DNA of 48,733 nt, from positions 1 through 48,733 of the forward strand of contig JAEZCZ010000028.1 of the NCBI GenBank assembly GCA_023433305.1, in the 5' to 3' direction. Below the pieces are notes generated by a model. The model did not search any database. It had not been told where the DNA came from and saw nothing but the letters and a program-made list of their open reading frames with translations. A program made the translations under genes and the position numbers. The DNA comes from Pseudomonadota bacterium. GTDB taxonomy: Bacteria; Pseudomonadota; Alphaproteobacteria; Sphingomonadales; Sphingomonadaceae. Below are positions 7,388 through 18,389 of the stretch, piece by piece (the stretch's first letter is position 1; each line of letters begins with the position of its first letter).

Positions 7388-10300
7388 GGCATTTCCTCGC
7401 TTTCGCGGCGCTGAATGGCGGATTCATCGGGAGCCGGCTCATCCGGCTCGGAAGGAATGACAGGCAATCGGGAATCGCCCGTCTCGATCGCGTTTCCCTG
7501 TTCGTCGCGAAGCAAGCCCTGACGCGCCAGTTGGTTGGGATCGATGACCGCAGACGGATCGTACATCGAGCGCACGTTGCCCAGCAGCTTCATAAACTCA
7601 GCCCGAACGTTAAGGTCGAGGCGAATTGGAATGCCCGCGATCGCGCGGGTCACGATGCTCCTCTTGGCACCTGCCCCTTGGCTGACGCCGTCGATGCGGA
7701 CGCGCGTGATGATCTCTCCAGCCAGAGGGCCATCGACCGCGATCCTCATTTGGCGATAGTCGAGCGAGCGCAGCGTATCGAAGGCGAAGTTCGCGACCGC
7801 GCCGAGATCTTCGTAAGTCAGCTCGCCGACATAGGACACGTTGCCTCCCGGTGGACGGGATAGCAGCAGGCCTCCCTCGAGCCTGCCGTTGCCTTCGGCA
7901 TCGAACACGATGGGCACCGTGCCGTCGAATATGCCGGTCGCCGAAATGTTGTTGAGCTCCATTCGCTCGATGAACCGGGCCGCATCGAGACCCACGATTT
8001 CGAGCACGTAGCGACGAACCTCGGCCTCGCCGAAATTGATATCGACGGGGCGCAGCGTGAGCGTGCCGCCCATGAAGGGCCAGGTTCCGCCGCGCAGGGC
8101 GAGCACCTCTCCTCGGCGAATCTCGATCTCGATCTCGCCGTCGGTGACTTCAATACCGGGGTTGATCGAGGCTACGCGCAGTCGCTGATTAGGCGCCGTG
8201 GTCAGGCCGAGAAGATCGGTGAAGTCGATCGTCCCCGAAGCTCCCTTCACCGGACCGAAAGCGGCCGCGAAATCGAGCGAATCGCTGGAGAACCGCCCGT
8301 GGCTCGTCACTCCGGCCTCGTCCCAGTCGATGCGCCCGGTGCCCGTGACGGTTCCACGGACCAACGCGACGACACCTTCCGACAGCGGCGTGAGGTGAAC
8401 CGGTTGCAACCGCTCGTCGAACGTGAGGCCTTCCACGGCCAGGTCGGCATGACCTCCGCCGGTGGCCAGGCTGTGCGCGAGATCGACCAGGGCGACGGCC
8501 CGATCGGTTCGGGGCTCGCGCAGGAGCGCCCGGGCGCGGATCAGGTTGTCCTCGAGCGACAATGTCGCGCCTTCGGCCTCCATCGGATGGAAGCGATCCG
8601 GCTCCTGCCGATCCTGGAGCGTGAAGGAACCGTCGCTCAGCGTAAGCCTACCGCCGGAATAGCGCCAGTTGCCGCTGGCACCGACCAGATCGAGCGGAAC
8701 GGCGAAAAGGCTCACATCGGTCCCACCGAAACGGCCGGCAATGTCCTCGCCGATTTGCGCGGTCAGGTCGTTGACGGCGAAAGTGGTCGCGGTATCGGCC
8801 GGACCGAGGGTCACCAAGAGTTGCCGGGCAGAGAGGGCCCCCGGGTAGGCGAACCCGATCGGCCCGCTGCGGATTCCAATCGGAGTCTCGCCGAGGCGCC
8901 CGGCCAGTTGCAGCGATGGAGCTCCGGCCGCGATCCTCAGGCCCGATCCATCGTAGCGCACCATCGCCGTTCCGCGCGGCGGGCAAAGCCTCAAGCGCTG
9001 GCGTGCAAGCGAGAGATTGGCGAGCTGGAGCCGCTCGAAACGCAAGTCGGCGCATTGGTTCCACATCACGAGGCCGCGCGAGGAAGACCAGTTGCCGGCG
9101 ATCGGCAAGACCAGCGCCTCGGCCGCACCTCCCGGCAACGCCCCCGATGCATGAACCTCCCCGGCAAATCCCAGCGCTCCGTCCGGCCGCCCGAGAAGCA
9201 CGAGTTCGGGGATTGCGAGCCGCGATGCGCCGACCGCGTAGTCGGCCATTCTCAACCGCACCTGCACGGCGCCGCCGGGCTGCTGCTCCACCCTTCCCGC
9301 GATGCGCGGCAAGCCCTCGCCGCCGGTAGAGAAGTTGCCCGCGAAGCGGCGCGCCGCGCTGCCACCAGTCGCTAGCTGGAAGCGCGAAAGCGAGAGGAGA
9401 GTTGAATCGCTCCCGCCCCGAAGCGACAGCATCGGCACGGCCAGGCTCGTCCGTTCGCCCGTCCGACGCAGCGCGAGCGTGCCGGTCAGCCGGCTGTCGC
9501 GCCCCTCAACGGCGAGGCGATCGCGAATGCGTTCGAGGATCGGCCCGAGCAGGGTGTCTCCAGCGGCGCTCGCCGCGCCGGCCAGTGCGGAATCGATTCC
9601 TCTGCCGAGCCGCACGCCTCTCCCGTCGACATCCGCATCGAACTCAATCCGCTCGAAATCGCGCCGCGCCCGGAGCATCCCTTCGAGGCCTACCTGGGAA
9701 ACCGCCGCCTGCGCTGTGACCAGGTCCTGGCCTTGCAGATCGTAGCGCGCGGTCAAGTCGCCTTCGCGCCACGAGAAACGCGTCGTCCCACCAAGCGAAG
9801 CAAGCCGATTGCCCGCATAGACAATCCGGCTCGCGCGCAGCCCGGCGTCGCCCTCGAACACGGCAAGAGCCTTGTCTGCCCGTGCCGAAACCTCGATCGC
9901 GGCATCGGCGAGCTCGACGTCTTGCTCCGGACATGCGAGCCGAGCGAGGCGAAGCGGCCCTTCGAAACGAGGCCGGGCGGCGTCGATCGAGACGCGTCCA
10001 TAGAGCGTCGGGCGCGCGACTTCGCAACCACTCGACGCCAAGCGCGGCGATGTCGCGGCCAGTTCGGCGCCGAAGCCGCCCCGCAGGTGACCGCTGCCGG
10101 CGAGGCTGATCCCGATCGGTCCAAAATCAGTCTCGAATAGCCCGCGCCCATCGGTCACCGAAAGAATGAAATTCGGGAATTCGAACGGGCCTTCTTCGCC
10201 GGTGAAGATCAGCGGATCGAGCGCCCCGAAGCTGAGCTCGCCATCGCGATAGGTTCCGAACAGTCGCGGCCGGACGAGGCGAACGGCGGCGATCGCCGGA

Positions 10301-10608
10301 AAGCCCAACCGATGCCGGATGATGACTTCCGCCCGCTCGATTGTGAGGTCGGGCCGGCGCGGATCACCGATGACGATGTCGGTCAGGACCTGGCGCCGGC
10401 CGCCGATGCGCTCGACTTGATAGGTCGCCTGGATGCCACGGCTCTCGAGCTGGTCGGCGATGACGTTGTCGGCGATGCGCTCGCGGTTGAACCACAGGAT
10501 CGCGAGGCCCGCGACGAGGATCGCCAAGACGCCGAGTGCGGCAAAACAGCCGACACGGCGTCCGCTCTTGTGCGTAGCAGGCTCGTCGATCTCGGCTTGC
10601 GACGCCAT
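7384..10608 (-). CDS. ydbH: YdbH family AsmA/TamB-like intermembrane phospholipid transport protein
   Basis: This 1074-residue protein has one N-terminal membrane anchor (about residues 19-40, CFAALGVLAILVAGLAILWF), followed by a very long region of repeating short beta strands without cysteine clusters or catalytic motifs, as in bridge-like AsmA-clade proteins. In E. coli YdbH is redundant with TamB and YhdP for moving phospholipids from the inner to the outer membrane and works with YnbE. The neighbours ynbE and ydbL support this. Start: the ATG at 10608 has AAGGG upstream; a TTG at 10644 would run further into the divergent radC leader and is less likely. The E. coli protein is somewhat shorter (about 880). 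Confidence 0.88.
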   Translation of the reverse strand: MASQAEIDEPATHKSGRRVGCFAALGVLAILVAGLAILWFNRERIADNVIADQLESRGIQATYQVERIGGRRQVLTDIVIGDPRRPDLTIERAEVIIRHRLGFPAIAAVRLVRPRLFGTYRDGELSFGALDPLIFTGEEGPFEFPNFILSVTDGRGLFETDFGPIGISLAGSGHLRGGFGAELAATSPRLASSGCEVARPTLYGRVSIDAARPRFEGPLRLARLACPEQDVELADAAIEVSARADKALAVFEGDAGLRASRIVYAGNRLASLGGTTRFSWREGDLTARYDLQGQDLVTAQAAVSQVGLEGMLRARRDFERIEFDADVDGRGVRLGRGIDSALAGAASAAGDTLLGPILERIRDRLAVEGRDSRLTGTLALRRTGERTSLAVPMLSLRGGSDSTLLSLSRFQLATGGSAARRFAGNFSTGGEGLPRIAGRVEQQPGGAVQVRLRMADYAVGASRLAIPELVLLGRPDGALGFAGEVHASGALPGGAAEALVLPIAGNWSSSRGLVMWNQCADLRFERLQLANLSLARQRLRLCPPRGTAMVRYDGSGLRIAAGAPSLQLAGRLGETPIGIRSGPIGFAYPGALSARQLLVTLGPADTATTFAVNDLTAQIGEDIAGRFGGTDVSLFAVPLDLVGASGNWRYSGGRLTLSDGSFTLQDRQEPDRFHPMEAEGATLSLEDNLIRARALLREPRTDRAVALVDLAHSLATGGGHADLAVEGLTFDERLQPVHLTPLSEGVVALVRGTVTGTGRIDWDEAGVTSHGRFSSDSLDFAAAFGPVKGASGTIDFTDLLGLTTAPNQRLRVASINPGIEVTDGEIEIEIRRGEVLALRGGTWPFMGGTLTLRPVDINFGEAEVRRYVLEIVGLDAARFIERMELNNISATGIFDGTVPIVFDAEGNGRLEGGLLLSRPPGGNVSYVGELTYEDLGAVANFAFDTLRSLDYRQMRIAVDGPLAGEIITRVRIDGVSQGAGAKRSIVTRAIAGIPIRLDLNVRAEFMKLLGNVRSMYDPSAVIDPNQLARQGLLRDEQGNAIETGDSRLPVIPSEPDEPAPDESAIQRRESEEMP

Positions 10609-10667
10609 TGGCGCACCCTTGCGCGCGAAGCCCGCCAAAGGCAATGCAGGATGCGAGGGGGAATTGC

Positions 10668-11375
10668 GTGTCGAGCGAGCCCGTCGAATCGCCGGCGACT
10701 GTCAGCCATTCGGGTGTCGGCCACCGCGCGCGTCTGCGCGAACGACTGCTCGAAGGCGGCCCGGAAGCGCTCGCAGATTACGAGGTCCTCGAATACCTGC
10801 TGTTCGGCGCGCAGGCCCGCGGCGATACCAAGCCGCTTGCCAAAGAGCTGCTCCGGCGGTTCGGTTCGCTGGCCGGGGTGCTCGACGCCGCCCCGGGCGC
10901 GCTCCGCCAAGTCAAAGGCGTCAGCGACGCGTCGATCGGCGCATTGAAGATCGCCGCGCTCGCCGCACGCCGTATGGCGCGGAGCCAGGTTCGCCAGCAG
11001 CCGGTACTCGGAAGTTGGCAGGCCCTGCTGGACTACCTGTCGATCGACATGGCGGCGCTCACCGTAGAGCGCGTGCGCGTGCTCTATCTCAATGCGCGCA
11101 ATCAACTAATCCTGGACGATCACGTCGGTGACGGGTCGATCGACGAAGCCGCCATCCATCCGCGCGAAGTGATCCGGCGCGGCCTCGACATCGGCGCCAC
11201 TGCGCTGATCCTCGTCCACAACCACCCGAGCGGAAACCCCGAGCCGAGCCGCGCCGACATCCAGATTACGCAGCGGATCATGGAGGCTGGCCGGCACCTC
11301 GGGATAACGGTGCACGATCACGTCATCGTCGGCCGGGAGGGCCACGCATCGTTGAGGAGCAAGGGGCTGATCTAG
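10668..11375 (+). CDS. radC: RadC family JAB-domain protein
   Basis: The 235-residue protein has an N-terminal helix-hairpin-helix-like part (about 55-100, FGSLAGVLDAAPGALRQVKGVS) and a C-terminal JAB1/MPN metalloprotease-like domain. The zinc motif is complete: H184-N-H186-P-S-G-N followed by D197. Despite the name, a role in DNA repair is not established; the E. coli radC mutation was later mapped elsewhere. I chose GTG at 10668 because GAGGGGGAA lies upstream with good spacing; a TTG 60 bases earlier has none and overlaps ydbH. It is divergent from ydbH with about 60 bases between start codons. Confidence 0.92.
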   Translation: MSSEPVESPATVSHSGVGHRARLRERLLEGGPEALADYEVLEYLLFGAQARGDTKPLAKELLRRFGSLAGVLDAAPGALRQVKGVSDASIGALKIAALAARRMARSQVRQQPVLGSWQALLDYLSIDMAALTVERVRVLYLNARNQLILDDHVGDGSIDEAAIHPREVIRRGLDIGATALILVHNHPSGNPEPSRADIQITQRIMEAGRHLGITVHDHVIVGREGHASLRSKGLI

Positions 11376-11445
11376 ACGCGGCCCGGACTTGCCAAGCGCA
11401 AGCTCCCGCCCTAGCCGGCGCCCGTCAATTCTATCGGAGTCCCTC

Positions 11446-12756
<1,311 letters not shown>

Positions 12757-12820
12757 CCGACCACTTCCCATACTCGGGGCTTGCCCGTAGCATCGCCGAA
12801 ACGAAACAAGGGGACGCCCG

Positions 12821-13201
12821 ATGAAAATCGTCCGAACCATCGTCTGGGTCTTGCTACTGGTCGCGTTGCTGATCTTCTCGATCAACAACTGGAATCCTAT
12901 CGAAGTGAAGATCTGGGAGGGCCTGGTCCTCGAGACGAAGATTCCTGCGCTCGTGGTCGTCGCGTTTCTGATCGGGCTCGTGCCGATGTGGCTCCTCTAT
13001 CGCGCGACGAGCTGGAATTACGAGCGCCGCCTGAGTTCGCTCGAGAGCGCCGCGCGAGCTTCGGCTATGGCGCAAGCTGCACCTCCGTCACCGGCCCCCG
13101 ATGCTGGCCCTGCTCCCGCACCTGCTCCGACCCCGCAACCCCTGCCGGAAGAGCCTCGCACCGATCTCTCCCCAACCAAAGAGCCCAAACCCAACCCGTG
13201 A
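12821..13201 (+). CDS. lapA: LapA family membrane protein (DUF1049)
   Basis: Two membrane helices (residues 3-21 and 41-61) lead into a charged helical segment (ATSWNYERRLSSLE) and then a long proline/alanine-rich tail ending in KPNP. The first part is the LapA/DUF1049 pattern; in enterobacteria LapA works with LapB in controlling lipopolysaccharide synthesis through FtsH and LpxC. No lapB lies next to it here, so that link is only by family. The 126-residue length is longer than E. coli LapA because of the tail. Its stop overlaps the pyrF start as GTGA, so the two are probably coupled. Confidence 0.85.
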   Translation: MKIVRTIVWVLLLVALLIFSINNWNPIEVKIWEGLVLETKIPALVVVAFLIGLVPMWLLYRATSWNYERRLSSLESAARASAMAQAAPPSPAPDAGPAPAPAPTPQPLPEEPRTDLSPTKEPKPNP

Positions 13202-13872
13202 CCAACCCCGTCTATCTCGCGCTCGACCTCCCCCAGCTCGACGCGGCCCGATCGCTCGCGGAAAAGGTCAAGGACCACGTCGGCGGGCTCAAGCTGGGCC
13301 TCGAGTTCTTCTGCGCGCACGGCCATCACGGCGTTCACGAGATCGCGCGAGTTGGCTTGCCGATCTTCCTCGACCTCAAGCTGCACGACATCCCCAATAC
13401 CGTTGCCGGCGCGATGCAAGCGATCCATGTGCTCGAGCCTGCCATCGTCACCGTCCATGCCAGCGGCGGCCGCGCGATGATGGAGGATGCCAAGGCCGCG
13501 GCCGCGCTGGGCACGAAGGTCGTCGCGGTTACGATGCTCACCAGCCTGGACGAACGCGATCTCAGGCGGACGGGCGTTGAGGGCAGCGCGCACGATCTGG
13601 TCATGCGGCTCGCCGATCTGGCCCAGAACGCGGGGCTCGACGGCATTGTGTGTTCGGGTCACGAAGTCGGCGAAGTTCGCAAGGAATGGAAGGAAGGCTT
13701 CTTCGTCGTCCCCGGCCTGCGCCTCGGCGGCAATGCGGTCGGTGACCAGAAGCGCGTCGTCACGCCCCGCCAGGCCCGCGACGACGGAGCGAGCGTGCTC
13801 GTGGTGGGTCGCCCGATCAGCCGCGCGGACGATCCGGTAGAGGCGGCGCGAGCGATCGAGGCGACGCTTTAA
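13198..13872 (+). CDS. pyrF: Orotidine 5'-phosphate decarboxylase
   Basis: The 224-residue TIM barrel converts OMP to UMP, the last step of pyrimidine synthesis. The catalytic D-x-K-x-x-D array is in L-D59-L-K61-L-H-D64-I-P-N-T. The C-terminal phosphate-binding end VVGRPISRADDPVEAA is present. The GTG start overlaps the lapA stop by 4 bases. The following 96 bases before trpF show no clear terminator. Confidence 0.95.
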   Translation: MTNPVYLALDLPQLDAARSLAEKVKDHVGGLKLGLEFFCAHGHHGVHEIARVGLPIFLDLKLHDIPNTVAGAMQAIHVLEPAIVTVHASGGRAMMEDAKAAAALGTKVVAVTMLTSLDERDLRRTGVEGSAHDLVMRLADLAQNAGLDGIVCSGHEVGEVRKEWKEGFFVVPGLRLGGNAVGDQKRVVTPRQARDDGASVLVVGRPISRADDPVEAARAIEATL

Positions 13873-13968
13873 CTACCTATCCTAGCATCATCATCCAGGC
13901 GATCGCGGTAAGGACAGGATTGGCAGTCCTCTCGACTTCGCCCCAAATCGCATTAAGTGGCCGCTGCA

Positions 13969-14604
13969 ATGTCCGTACCTCAAATCAAGATTTGCGGCCT
14001 CACGACGCCCGAAGCGGTTGACGCCGCGGTGGCCGCGCGCGCGACGCATATCGGGCTCGTGCATTACCCGCCCAGCCCGCGCCATGTGACCCTCGAGCAG
14101 GCGATGCGTCTGCGCGTGCGGGTGCCGCGCGAAATCAAGGTCGTGTTGCTGCTGGTCAACGAAGAGGCGCAACCGACCCTGCAGGCGATCCAGGCGATCA
14201 AGCCCGACGTCGTCCAGTTCCACGGCAGCGAGACGCCCGAGTGGCTCGGCATACTCAAGCAGGCCGGCGCCAAGGAACTGTGGAAGGCCATCGGCGTGAA
14301 GAACGCCGAGGGACTGGAGAAGGCGAAGCGCTTCAAGGACGCCGCAGACATGCTGCTCTACGATGCCCCCGCGCAGAAGCAGCCCGGCGGGCAAGGACTC
14401 GCCGTCGATTGGTCGCTGTTCGGCGGGTTCCGGCACGAATTGCCATGGGGGCTCGCAGGAGGGCTGAATCCGGACAACGTCGCCGAGGCGATCCGGATCA
14501 CAGGCGCTCCGCTGGTTGACGCCTCGACGGGGCTGGAAAGTGCCCCGGGCGTCAAGGATCTGGGAAAGATCGAGGCGTTCTGCCGCGCTGCGCGGGCCGC
14601 CTGA
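13969..14604 (+). CDS. trpF: Phosphoribosylanthranilate isomerase
   Basis: The 211-residue TIM barrel performs the Amadori rearrangement of phosphoribosylanthranilate in tryptophan synthesis. Catalytic residues are C9 in IKICGLT and D132 in LLYDAP; the phosphate site GLAGGLNPDNV and VDASTGLE are also intact. The ATG at 13969 is preferred to an in-frame GTG at 13957. Downstream trpB and trpA are separated from it by an oppositely oriented outer-membrane gene, so trpF probably ends its own transcript at the hairpin at 14622-14655. Confidence 0.95.
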   Translation: MSVPQIKICGLTTPEAVDAAVAARATHIGLVHYPPSPRHVTLEQAMRLRVRVPREIKVVLLLVNEEAQPTLQAIQAIKPDVVQFHGSETPEWLGILKQAGAKELWKAIGVKNAEGLEKAKRFKDAADMLLYDAPAQKQPGGQGLAVDWSLFGGFRHELPWGLAGGLNPDNVAEAIRITGAPLVDASTGLESAPGVKDLGKIEAFCRAARAA

Positions 14605-14621
14605 TCCGGAACCTGAGCAAA

Positions 14622-14655
14622 GAAAAAGGGCGGCCTGTCGCCAGGCCGCCCCTCC
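14622..14655 (-). terminator. Bidirectional terminator between trpF and the beta-barrel gene
   Basis: A perfect 10-bp GC stem (GGGCGGCCTG 14628-14637 / CAGGCCGCCC 14642-14651) has a 4-base loop and an AAAAA tract on its left side, which reads as TTTTT after the stem for minus-strand transcripts. It is therefore a strong terminator of the outer-membrane gene. On the plus strand the tail is poor, but the stem could still end trpF mRNA. Confidence 0.85.
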
Positions 14656-14670
14656 AGTTTCTGCCGTCAA

Positions 14671-15261
14671 TCAGAAGTGGAATGCAGCGCCGGCAAGAAC
14701 GGCGTTGTTCTTGACGAAATCGTCGTAGTCGGTCCGCACGTACTCGACGCGAACCGAAGCAGCCGGACCGACACGGCTCTGCAGGCCGGCACCGAGCACC
14801 AGGGCGTCGTCATTGTCGCTGTCCGAAACGCCGTTAATGTTCGCCTTGAACTTGGTGTTGGCCCAGCCGGCACGCGCATAGAGGCCGGTGCTGTCGTTCA
14901 ACATCACGCCGGCGCGGGCAGTGGCGCCGAAGGTTTCCTTGGCGCGGACGCTCAGCGCGTCGATGGTGTCGTTGTAGGTCACCTCGGCATCGCTCAGGCT
15001 GGCCTTGGCTTCGACACCCACGAACGCATTCCCGATGGCCACGTCGTAACCGGCGAAAATGCCACCGACGATGCCGTTACCGCTAAGGCCGTCGAACTCG
15101 TCGCCGGGAGCAAAAATGTCCTCGGCCTGCACCTCGTAATTGTCGAGCCCCAGCTCAGCACCGACGTACGGGCCGGAGAACGGCGCGGCCATGGCGGGCG
15201 TGGCGACCACTGCAGCGGTGGCGGCGGCAGCGAACAGGGCAACATTGAACTTCATTGTCAT
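14671..15261 (-). CDS. Outer-membrane beta-barrel protein (OmpA-like/opacity-type porin fold)
   Basis: The 196-residue protein has a classical signal peptide (cleavage after PAMA-A near residue 26) and a mature part of alternating strands (GPYVGAELGLDNYEV, GIVGGIFAGYDVAIG, GLYARAGWANTKFKA, ASVRVEYVRTDYDDF) ending in a C-terminal aromatic residue (GAAFHF), as needed for BAM insertion. It resembles small 8-strand barrels of the OmpW/OmpA/opacity group. Function is unknown. AGGAG is 4 bases before the first ATG; a second ATG two codons later is equally usable. It lies between trpF and trpB on the opposite strand, with its own terminator, so it is a separate unit. Confidence 0.85.
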   Translation of the reverse strand: MTMKFNVALFAAAATAAVVATPAMAAPFSGPYVGAELGLDNYEVQAEDIFAPGDEFDGLSGNGIVGGIFAGYDVAIGNAFVGVEAKASLSDAEVTYNDTIDALSVRAKETFGATARAGVMLNDSTGLYARAGWANTKFKANINGVSDSDNDDALVLGAGLQSRVGPAASVRVEYVRTDYDDFVKNNAVLAGAAFHF

Positions 15262-15516
15262 TCAACTCCTAGACGTGATTTGGTGTGCGATTGTGGTTTT
15301 TTCAGCACACTCTATGCAACCGCCCGAAGACGGCCGATGCGCATCTAGTTAGGAGAGCAGCGAATTCCAGCGCCTCTTCGCGTCAGCCAAACATATTGTC
15401 ATACAGTTGCAACTTTGCATCATATGTGTGTTCGTAAGGACAGCCCTCGTTCATCCGGCCCTCTTTCTGGACAAGGCGGTGCCGCTCTGCCAAGCGCCGG
15501 ACAGAGCAACACAATC

Positions 15517-16727
<1,211 letters not shown>

Positions 16728-16731
<4 letters not shown>

Positions 16732-17534
16732 GCGCTCGCCTAACCTCACGCCTCTCCCGCGCCTTCGCCAAGGGCCACCCCGCCCTCGTCACCTTCATCA
16801 CCGCGGGCGACGGCGACACCGCGGCCAATCTCGACGCGCTGGTTGAGGGCGGCGCAGACGTGATCGAGCTCGGCATGCCGTTCACCGACCCGATGGCGGA
16901 CGGGCCGGCGATCCAGGCGGCGAACTTGCGCAGCCTCGGCAAGGGCACGAGCACCGGCGACGTGCTGATGATAGCGAACGAGTTCCGCGAGCGTCACCCG
17001 CAAGTGCCGCTCGTGCTGATGGGCTACGCCAATCCGATGATCCGCCGCGGGGCGGAATGGTTCGCGGGCAAATGTAAGGGCTGCGGCGTCGACGGCGTGA
17101 TCTGCGTCGATATCCCGCCCGAGGAGGATGGGGAGCTGGGCCCGGCCCTCCGCGCCGCGGGCGTCGATCTGATCCGCCTCGCCACGCCGACCACCGACGC
17201 GGCCCGCCTCCCCGCGGTGCTCGAAGGTTCCTCGGGCTTCCTCTATTACGTCTCGGTCGCGGGCATCACCGGCAAGCAGGCAGCGCAGATCGCTCCGATC
17301 GAGCAGAACGTCACCCGCATCAAGCGCTCCACCGACCTTCCCGTCGCGGTCGGCTTCGGCGTGCGCACGCCCGAGCAAGCGGCGGCCATCGCCCGCGTCG
17401 CCGACGGGGTCGTCGTCGGCTCGGCATTGGTCGAGTTGATCGGCGAGCACGGGGAAGCCGCGCCCGAGCACGTCCGCCGTCTCACATCGGAGCTTGCGGC
17501 GGCGGTCCATTCGGCGGCAAAGGCCTCGGCATGA
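16728..17534 (+). CDS. trpA: Tryptophan synthase alpha subunit
   Basis: The 268-residue TIM barrel splits indole-3-glycerol phosphate and passes indole to TrpB through a tunnel. The catalytic pair corresponding to E49 and D60 of Salmonella is E47 and D58 in VIELGMPFTDPMADGP. Later signatures VSVAGITGKQA and VAVGFGVRTPEQA bind the phosphate. The start is GTG, sharing four bases with the trpB stop, and its own stop overlaps the accD ATG (ATGA). This is tight coupling across three genes. Confidence 0.96.
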
Positions 17535-18382
17535 GCTGGCTCTCTCGCGTCCGCAATTCCATCTCGCAATTCGCCAAGAAGCGCGAGACGCCCGACGACT
17601 TGTGGGTGAAGTGCCCGCGCTGTCAGGACATGCTGTTCACGCGCGAGTACGAAGCGAATCTCTACGTCTGCCCGCGCTGCGAGTACCACGGCCGCATCGG
17701 CGCCGACACGCGCCTCGCTCAGCTTCTCGACGAAGGCTACCAGCTCCTGCCCGCGCCGCAGGTGCGCGAGGACCCGCTCAAGTTCCGCGATTCGAAGAAG
17801 TACACCGACCGCCTCAAGCAGGCCCGTGCCGCCAATCCGCACGAAGACGCCTTCACCGCCGCGATCGGCACGATCGACGGCCGCCCCGCGGTGGTCGGCG
17901 TGCAGGACTTCAACTTCATGGCCGGCTCGATGGGCATGGCCGTCGGCGAGGCATTCGTCGCGGGTGCGCAGAAGGCGCTCGACGCGGGCTGCGGCTACAT
18001 CGTGGTGACCGCGGCGGGCGGCGCGCGCATGCAGGAGGGCATCCTCAGCCTGATGCAGATGCCCAAGGCGACGGTGATGACCCGGCGCCTCAAGGAAGCC
18101 GGTATGCCCTACATCGTCGTGCTCACCGACCCGACCACCGGCGGCGTCACGGCCAGCTACGCGATGCTCGGCGACATCCACATCGCCGAGCCCGACGCCT
18201 TGATCGGCTTCGCCGGCCAGCGCGTGATCCAGGAAACCATCCGGGCCCAGCTTCCCGAAGGCTTCCAGCGCGCCGAGTACCTGCACAAGCACGGCATGGT
18301 CGACATGGTCGTGGCGCGGAAGGACTTGAAGGCCACGCTCGCCAAGGTCCTCGATTACCTGACGCCCGCCCAGGCCGCCTGA
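17531..18382 (+). CDS. accD: Acetyl-CoA carboxylase carboxyltransferase subunit beta
   Basis: This 283-residue subunit transfers CO2 from carboxybiotin to acetyl-CoA to make malonyl-CoA for fatty acids. The N-terminal zinc ribbon is C28-P-R-C31 and C47-P-R-C50. The crotonase-like carboxyltransferase core follows, with GARMQEG and the GGVTASYA stretch. The partner accA is not in the window. Its place between trpA and folC is common in alphaproteobacteria. Confidence 0.96.
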   Translation: MSWLSRVRNSISQFAKKRETPDDLWVKCPRCQDMLFTREYEANLYVCPRCEYHGRIGADTRLAQLLDEGYQLLPAPQVREDPLKFRDSKKYTDRLKQARAANPHEDAFTAAIGTIDGRPAVVGVQDFNFMAGSMGMAVGEAFVAGAQKALDAGCGYIVVTAAGGARMQEGILSLMQMPKATVMTRRLKEAGMPYIVVLTDPTTGGVTASYAMLGDIHIAEPDALIGFAGQRVIQETIRAQLPEGFQRAEYLHKHGMVDMVVARKDLKATLAKVLDYLTPAQAA

Positions 18383-18389
18383 GCGCCTG

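Noticed and set aside
10608..10667. RadC start at TTG 10608
   Set aside because: GTG 10668 has a clear GAGGGGG site, and the extra 20 residues would overlap the ydbH start with no family conservation.
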